Part shown: piece by piece, positions 56,447-64,000 of the stretch
Layout: every line of letters starts with the position of its first letter
Position numbering within the stretch: position 1 is the first letter of the stretch
Assembly: GCA_019455325.1 (NCBI GenBank)
Contig: JACFMQ010000011.1
Span: 48,597-112,596 of the forward strand
From: Rhodocyclaceae bacterium
GTDB lineage: Bacteria > Pseudomonadota > Gammaproteobacteria > Burkholderiales > Rhodocyclaceae
Length of the DNA stretch: 64,000 nucleotides
Direction of reading: 5' to 3'
The notes under the pieces: model-generated
Seen by the model: the letters and a program-made list of their open reading frames with translations, nothing else
What the model was told of the DNA's origin: nothing
Database searches by the model: none
Program-made: the position numbers and the translations under genes

Positions 56447-58363
56447 ATGCCGGTTATCACTCTGCCTGACGGTTCGAAGCGCGAGTTCGCGCAAGCGGTG
56501 ACGGTCGCCGAGGTCGCACAAAGCATCGGCGCCGGCCTCGCGCGCGCGGCGCTCGGCGGCAAGGTCGATGGCAAGCTGGTCGACACCAGCTTCACCATCG
56601 CGCGGGACAGCGAGCTTGCGATCGTCACCGACCGCGATGTCGACGGCCTCGAACTGATCCGCCACTCCACCGCCCACCTGCTGGCCTACGCGGTCAAGGA
56701 GCTGTTCCCGGAGGCGCAGGTCACCATCGGCCCGACGGTCGACAACGGCTTCTACTACGACTTCGCCTACGCGCGTCCGTTCACGCCCGAGGATCTGGCG
56801 GCGATCGAGAAGCGCATGGGCGAACTTGCCAAGCGCGACATCCCGGTCACGCGCGAAGTCTGGAAGCGCGACGACGCGGTCGCCTTCTTCCTCGGCATGG
56901 GCGAGAAGTACAAGGCCGAGCTGATCGCCGCCATTCCCGCCGACCAGGAAGTCTCGCTCTACCGCGAGGGCGATTTCATCGACCTCTGCCGCGGCCCGCA
57001 CGTGCCCTCGACCGGCCGGCTCAAGGCCTTCAAGCTGATGAAGGTGGCCGGCGCCTACTGGCGCGGCGACGCCAAGAACGAGCAGTTGCAGCGCATCTAC
57101 GGCACCGCCTGGGCGAAGAAGGAAGACCTCGACGCCTACCTGCACATGCTCGAAGAGGCCGAGAAGCGCGACCACCGCCGGCTCGGCCGCCAGCTCGACC
57201 TGTTCCACATGCAGGACGAGGCCCCCGGCCTCGTCTTCTGGCACCCCAAGGGCTGGGCCGTGTGGCAGGAGGTCGAGCAGTACATGCGCCGCGTCTACCG
57301 CGACAACGGCTACCACGAGGTGCGCTGCCCGCAGATCCTCGACCGCTCGCTGTGGGAGAAGTCCGGCCACTGGGAGAACTACAAGGACAACATGTTCACA
57401 ACGGCTTCCGAGCATCGCGACTACGCGATCAAGCCGATGAACTGTCCGGGCCACGTGCAGGTGTTCAACGCCGGCCTGCGCTCGTACCGCGAGCTGCCGC
57501 TGCGCTACGGCGAATTCGGCTCCTGCCACCGCAACGAGCCCTCGGGCGCGCTGCACGGCCTGATGCGCGTGCGCGGCTTCGTCCAGGACGACGGCCACAT
57601 CTTCTGCACCGAGGACCAGATCCAGACCGAGGTGACGGCCTTCAACGACATCGTCCGCAACGTCTATGCCGACTTCGGCTTCACCGACATCGCCGTGAAG
57701 CTGGCGCTGCGCCCGGAAAAGCGTGTCGGCTCGGACGAGGTCTGGGACAAGGCCGAGGCCGCCCTGCGTGAGTCGCTGCGCGTCTCCGGCCTGGAATGGG
57801 AAGAGCTGCCGGGCGAGGGCGCCTTCTACGGCCCGAAGATCGAATTCCATATCAAGGACGCCATCGGCCGCTCCTGGCAGTGCGGCACGATGCAGGTCGA
57901 CTTCTCGATGCCGGTCCGCCTCGGCGCCGAGTACGTGGCCGAGGACAATACGCGTAAGACGCCGGTGATGCTGCACCGTGCGGTGCTCGGCTCGCTCGAA
58001 CGCTTCATCGGCATCCTCGTCGAGAACTTCGCCGGTGCGCTGCCGCTGTGGCTGGCGCCGGTGCAGGCCGTCGTGCTGAACATCTCGGAAAAGCAGGCCG
58101 GCTACGCCGAGCATGTGGCGCAGATGCTACGGAATGCGGGGCTCCGCGCCGAGTCGGATTTGCGCAACGAGAAAATTACTTATAAAATACGCGAACATAG
58201 CTTGAACCGGTTGCCTTATCAGCTTGTTGTCGGAGACAAGGAGAAGGAAGCCGGACTAGTGGCCGTGCGCACACGCGGCGGTCAGGACCTCGGGCAGATG
58301 CCCGTCGAAGCCCTGATCGAACGACTTCTCGATGAAGTCGCCGCGCGGAGTGGCACGGCTTAG
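56447..58363 (+). CDS. thrS: Threonine-tRNA ligase
   Basis: ThrS (638 aa) charges tRNA-Thr. Domains: TGS (about 1-60, [18 protein letters not shown]), editing domain (about 62-225, with [16 protein letters not shown] and the later [10 protein letters not shown] zinc/His site), class II catalytic core (about 240-530; [37 protein letters not shown] with the motif 2 Arg, DGHIFC) and anticodon-binding domain (about 540-638). I start at ATG 56447, since a TTG 7 codons upstream falls within the terminator's T-run. It heads the thrS-infC-rpmI-rplT-pheST-ihfA operon. Confidence 0.98.
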   Translation: MPVITLPDGSKREFAQAVTVAEVAQSIGAGLARAALGGKVDGKLVDTSFTIARDSELAIVTDRDVDGLELIRHSTAHLLAYAVKELFPEAQVTIGPTVDNGFYYDFAYARPFTPEDLAAIEKRMGELAKRDIPVTREVWKRDDAVAFFLGMGEKYKAELIAAIPADQEVSLYREGDFIDLCRGPHVPSTGRLKAFKLMKVAGAYWRGDAKNEQLQRIYGTAWAKKEDLDAYLHMLEEAEKRDHRRLGRQLDLFHMQDEAPGLVFWHPKGWAVWQEVEQYMRRVYRDNGYHEVRCPQILDRSLWEKSGHWENYKDNMFTTASEHRDYAIKPMNCPGHVQVFNAGLRSYRELPLRYGEFGSCHRNEPSGALHGLMRVRGFVQDDGHIFCTEDQIQTEVTAFNDIVRNVYADFGFTDIAVKLALRPEKRVGSDEVWDKAEAALRESLRVSGLEWEELPGEGAFYGPKIEFHIKDAIGRSWQCGTMQVDFSMPVRLGAEYVAEDNTRKTPVMLHRAVLGSLERFIGILVENFAGALPLWLAPVQAVVLNISEKQAGYAEHVAQMLRNAGLRAESDLRNEKITYKIREHSLNRLPYQLVVGDKEKEAGLVAVRTRGGQDLGQMPVEALIERLLDEVAARSGTA

Positions 58364-58388
58364 TTTTTGTCGATCGGGAGCTAAGACC

Positions 58389-58910
58389 ATAGCACTGCAG
58401 AAAGCGCACCGCGTTAACGAAGAAATCAACGTGCCTGAAGTCCGCCTGATAGGGGAGGGCGGCGAGCAAGTCGGAATCGTGAGCATCAGGACGGCCATGC
58501 AGATGGCCGAAGAAGCGGAGATCGATCTCGTCGAGATCGCCCCGCTCGCCCAGCCGCCTGTCTGCCGGATCATGGATTACGGCAAGTTCAAGTATCAGGA
58601 GGCGAAGAAGGCGCACGAGGCCAAGCTCAAGCAGAAGCAGGTGCAGGTCAAGGAAATCAAGCTGCGTCCGGGCACGGACGAGAACGATTACCAGATCAAG
58701 CTGCGCAACATGACGCGTTTCCTCGAAGAGGGCGACAAGGTCAAGGTGACCCTGCGCTTCCGGGGGCGCGAGATGGCGCACCAGGAATTCGGCATGCGCC
58801 AGCTCGAACGGATCAAGGGCGACGTCGAAGCCGTCGGCCAAGTCGAGCAGATGCCGAAGATGGAAGGCCGGCAGATGGTGATGATCGTCGCGCCGACGAA
58901 GAAGAGATAA
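58389..58910 (+). CDS. infC: Translation initiation factor IF-3, apparent AUA start
   Basis: IF3 (174 codons counted from 58389) checks the initiator tRNA and codon on the 30S subunit. The N-domain [26 protein letters not shown], linker [25 protein letters not shown] and C-domain [22 protein letters not shown] are clear. No ATG, GTG or TTG fits where the family starts; instead ATA (58389-58391) precedes GCACTGCAGAAAGCGCACCGC with a GGGAG ribosome site 8 nt upstream. An ATG in frame 19 codons earlier lies inside thrS and would add unrelated residues. Rare AUU/AUA-type starts let IF3 repress its own synthesis. Confidence 0.93.
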   Translation: MALQKAHRVNEEINVPEVRLIGEGGEQVGIVSIRTAMQMAEEAEIDLVEIAPLAQPPVCRIMDYGKFKYQEAKKAHEAKLKQKQVQVKEIKLRPGTDENDYQIKLRNMTRFLEEGDKVKVTLRFRGREMAHQEFGMRQLERIKGDVEAVGQVEQMPKMEGRQMVMIVAPTKKR

Positions 58911-59030
58911 GGCCGTAGAAGCATTCGGCGGTTCGCCGCAGGGCGGATCGCCAATACCAAGTGGCGTCGGGTAGTCGAAGCGCTTCCGCAGGGGAAGCCA
59001 CCTGGCGACATGACATTAAGGAGCATTTCA

Positions 59031-59228
59031 ATGCCCAAGATGAAGACCAAGAGCGGCGCCAAGAAGCGCTTCAAGCTCCGTTCGAGCGGTGGCATCAAGC
59101 GCTCGCAGGCGTTCAAGCGCCACATCCTGACCAAGAAAACCACCAAGTCGAAGCGCCAGCTGCGCGGCATGACCGGAGTCCACGATTCCGACAAGGCCCA
59201 GGTTCGCGCCATGATGCCCTACGCGTAA
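59031..59228 (+). CDS. rpmI: 50S ribosomal protein L35
   Basis: L35 (65 aa) begins [20 protein letters not shown] and is strongly basic ([18 protein letters not shown]), matching the family in full. AAGGAG lies 9 nt upstream. The 120-bp space after infC contains several GC-rich hairpin segments (for example GCGGTTCGCCGC) and could hold an L20 control site, but I cannot fold it reliably. Confidence 0.97.
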   Translation: MPKMKTKSGAKKRFKLRSSGGIKRSQAFKRHILTKKTTKSKRQLRGMTGVHDSDKAQVRAMMPYA

Positions 59229-59240
59229 AGGAGAGCCGAC

Positions 59241-63104
<3,864 letters not shown>

Positions 63105-63116
63105 CAAGGAAGAACA

Positions 63117-63419
63117 ATGACCCTGACAAAGGCAGAACTCGCCGATCTGTTGTTCGAAAAAGTCGGCCTGAACAAGCGTGAAGCCAAGGACATGGTCGAA
63201 GCCTTCTTCGAAGAGATCCGCAATGCGCTCGAGCGTGGCGACGGCGTCAAGCTCTCGGGTTTCGGCAACTTCCAGTTGCGCGACAAGCCGCAGCGCCCCG
63301 GCCGCAATCCGAAGACCGGCGAGGAAATTCCCATCACCGCCCGCCGCGTGGTCACCTTCCACGCCAGCCAGAAACTGAAGTCCGAGGTGGAGCAGTTCTA
63401 CCGTGGAAGCCAATCCTAA
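63117..63419 (+). CDS. ihfA: Integration host factor subunit alpha
   Basis: IHF-alpha (100 aa) begins [35 protein letters not shown] and has the DNA arm [37 protein letters not shown] with the intercalating Pro. Its position after pheT is conserved across proteobacteria. The last 17 nt overlap the start of the merR gene. Confidence 0.97.
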   Translation: MTLTKAELADLLFEKVGLNKREAKDMVEAFFEEIRNALERGDGVKLSGFGNFQLRDKPQRPGRNPKTGEEIPITARRVVTFHASQKLKSEVEQFYRGSQS

Positions 63420-63777
63420 AGACATCGGCAGCGATGCATTGCCGCCGATTCCGGCAAAACGTTACTTCACGATCGGCGAAGTCAGCGAGCTGTGCGGCGT
63501 CAAGCCGCACGTGCTGCGCTACTGGGAACAGGAATTCACGCAACTGAAGCCGGTCAAGCGGCGCGGCAACCGCCGCTATTACCAGCACCACGAAGTGCTG
63601 CTCGTGCGCCGCATCCGCGAACTGCTCTACAACCAGGGCTTCACCATCAGCGGTGCGCGCAACCGCCTCGACGAAGGCGGCGCTGCGGCAAGCGCGGGCC
63701 CGGCGACGGCGGCGGCGCTCTCGCCGGAGCGGCTGCGCAGCGAGCTCGCCGGCATCATCGAGATGCTGCGCGTTTGA
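63403..63777 (+). CDS. MerR-family transcriptional regulator
   Basis: This 124-aa protein starts at GTG 63403 inside the end of ihfA. The MerR winged helix is clear: [69 protein letters not shown] (about 21-90). The C-terminal part is short and Ala-rich, with no Cys cluster for metal binding. A MerR gene after ihfA is a conserved arrangement in proteobacteria; its signal is unknown. The tRNA-Pro promoter overlaps its stop codon. Confidence 0.92.
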   Translation: MEANPKDIGSDALPPIPAKRYFTIGEVSELCGVKPHVLRYWEQEFTQLKPVKRRGNRRYYQHHEVLLVRRIRELLYNQGFTISGARNRLDEGGAAASAGPATAAALSPERLRSELAGIIEMLRV

Positions 63778-63802
63778 GTCGGCCGGCGCTTTCGGTTATA
63801 CT
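63774..63802 (+). promoter_or_regulatory. Promoter of tRNA-Pro
   Basis: TTGAGT (63774-63779, overlapping the merR stop) and TATACT (63797-63802) are 17 nt apart and end 14 nt before the tRNA gene. Confidence 0.8.
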
Positions 63803-63814
63803 CCGCGCCTCGTG

Positions 63815-63892
<78 letters not shown>

Positions 63893-63903
63893 GTAACACA
63901 GTG

Positions 63904-63933
63904 AAAAGGCCCAGTCTTCGGACTGGGCCTTTT
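63904..63933 (+). terminator. Terminator after tRNA-Pro
   Basis: AAAAGGCCCAGTC (63904-63916) and GACTGGGCCTTTT (63921-63933) form a perfect 13-bp stem with a TTCG loop, followed by CCTTTTC. The symmetric A and T ends would let it work in both directions. Nothing else is seen from 63934 to the window end. Confidence 0.93.
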
Positions 63934-64000
63934 CCTTTTCTCATCACGAATGAAAGGGACTTCCCCGTCCCGAGGTTGCGGCGGAAGCCGCAGTCGGCAA

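Overview
The window is high-GC DNA from a betaproteobacterium, most likely of the order Rhodocyclales. That placement is an inference. It rests on the conserved block gyrA-serC-pheA-hisC-tyrA-aroA/cmk-rpsA-ihfB-lapAB, on the thrS-infC-rpmI-rplT-pheST-ihfA-merR block, and on a permuted ssrA gene with the tag ANDERFAMAA.

Layout. Positions 1-13.3 kb hold a complete type I-C CRISPR-Cas system on the minus strand: cas3-cas5c-cas8c-cas7-cas4-cas1-cas2, then a leader of about 180 bp, then an array of 70 identical 37-bp repeats that runs off the left edge. A decayed parDE-like toxin-antitoxin pair lies on the opposite strand between cas7 and cas4. Positions 13.5-22.6 kb hold a periplasmic copper/silver efflux locus: cusF-cusC-cusB-cusA plus a DUF411 protein on the minus strand, divergent from the cusRS two-component system, with a palindromic operator candidate between them. 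Positions 22.6-25.8 kb hold a circularly permuted two-piece tmRNA gene, ubiG, an OmpA-family gene and an amidohydrolase (mtaD-like).

Positions 26.1-39.8 kb look like an inserted iron/siderophore island, all main genes on the minus strand: fecI-fecR, a TonB-dependent receptor with a signalling domain, a PepSY membrane protein, DUF3649, DUF3325-like and small periplasmic proteins, and a MacA-MacB-TolC tripartite exporter. Together these would sense, import, process and re-export a siderophore; no biosynthetic genes are in the window. Two toxin-antitoxin pairs on the plus strand interrupt it: an apparently intact AbrB/VapC pair between macB and macA, and a broken vapBC between the receptor and fecR.

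From 40 kb onward the window is core genome on the plus strand: gyrA, serine and aromatic amino-acid synthesis, a fused AroA-Cmk enzyme, rpsA, ihfB, lapAB, heptose synthesis (rfaE1, hldD), cysM, an exonuclease, tRNA-Val(GAC), the thrS-to-merR operon (infC apparently starting at AUA) and tRNA-Pro(GGG).

The observations most worth a second look are the permuted tmRNA, two array spacers that share one end but differ in length (repeat acquisition from one target), the dead toxin-antitoxin pair inside the cas operon, and the siderophore uptake plus export island.
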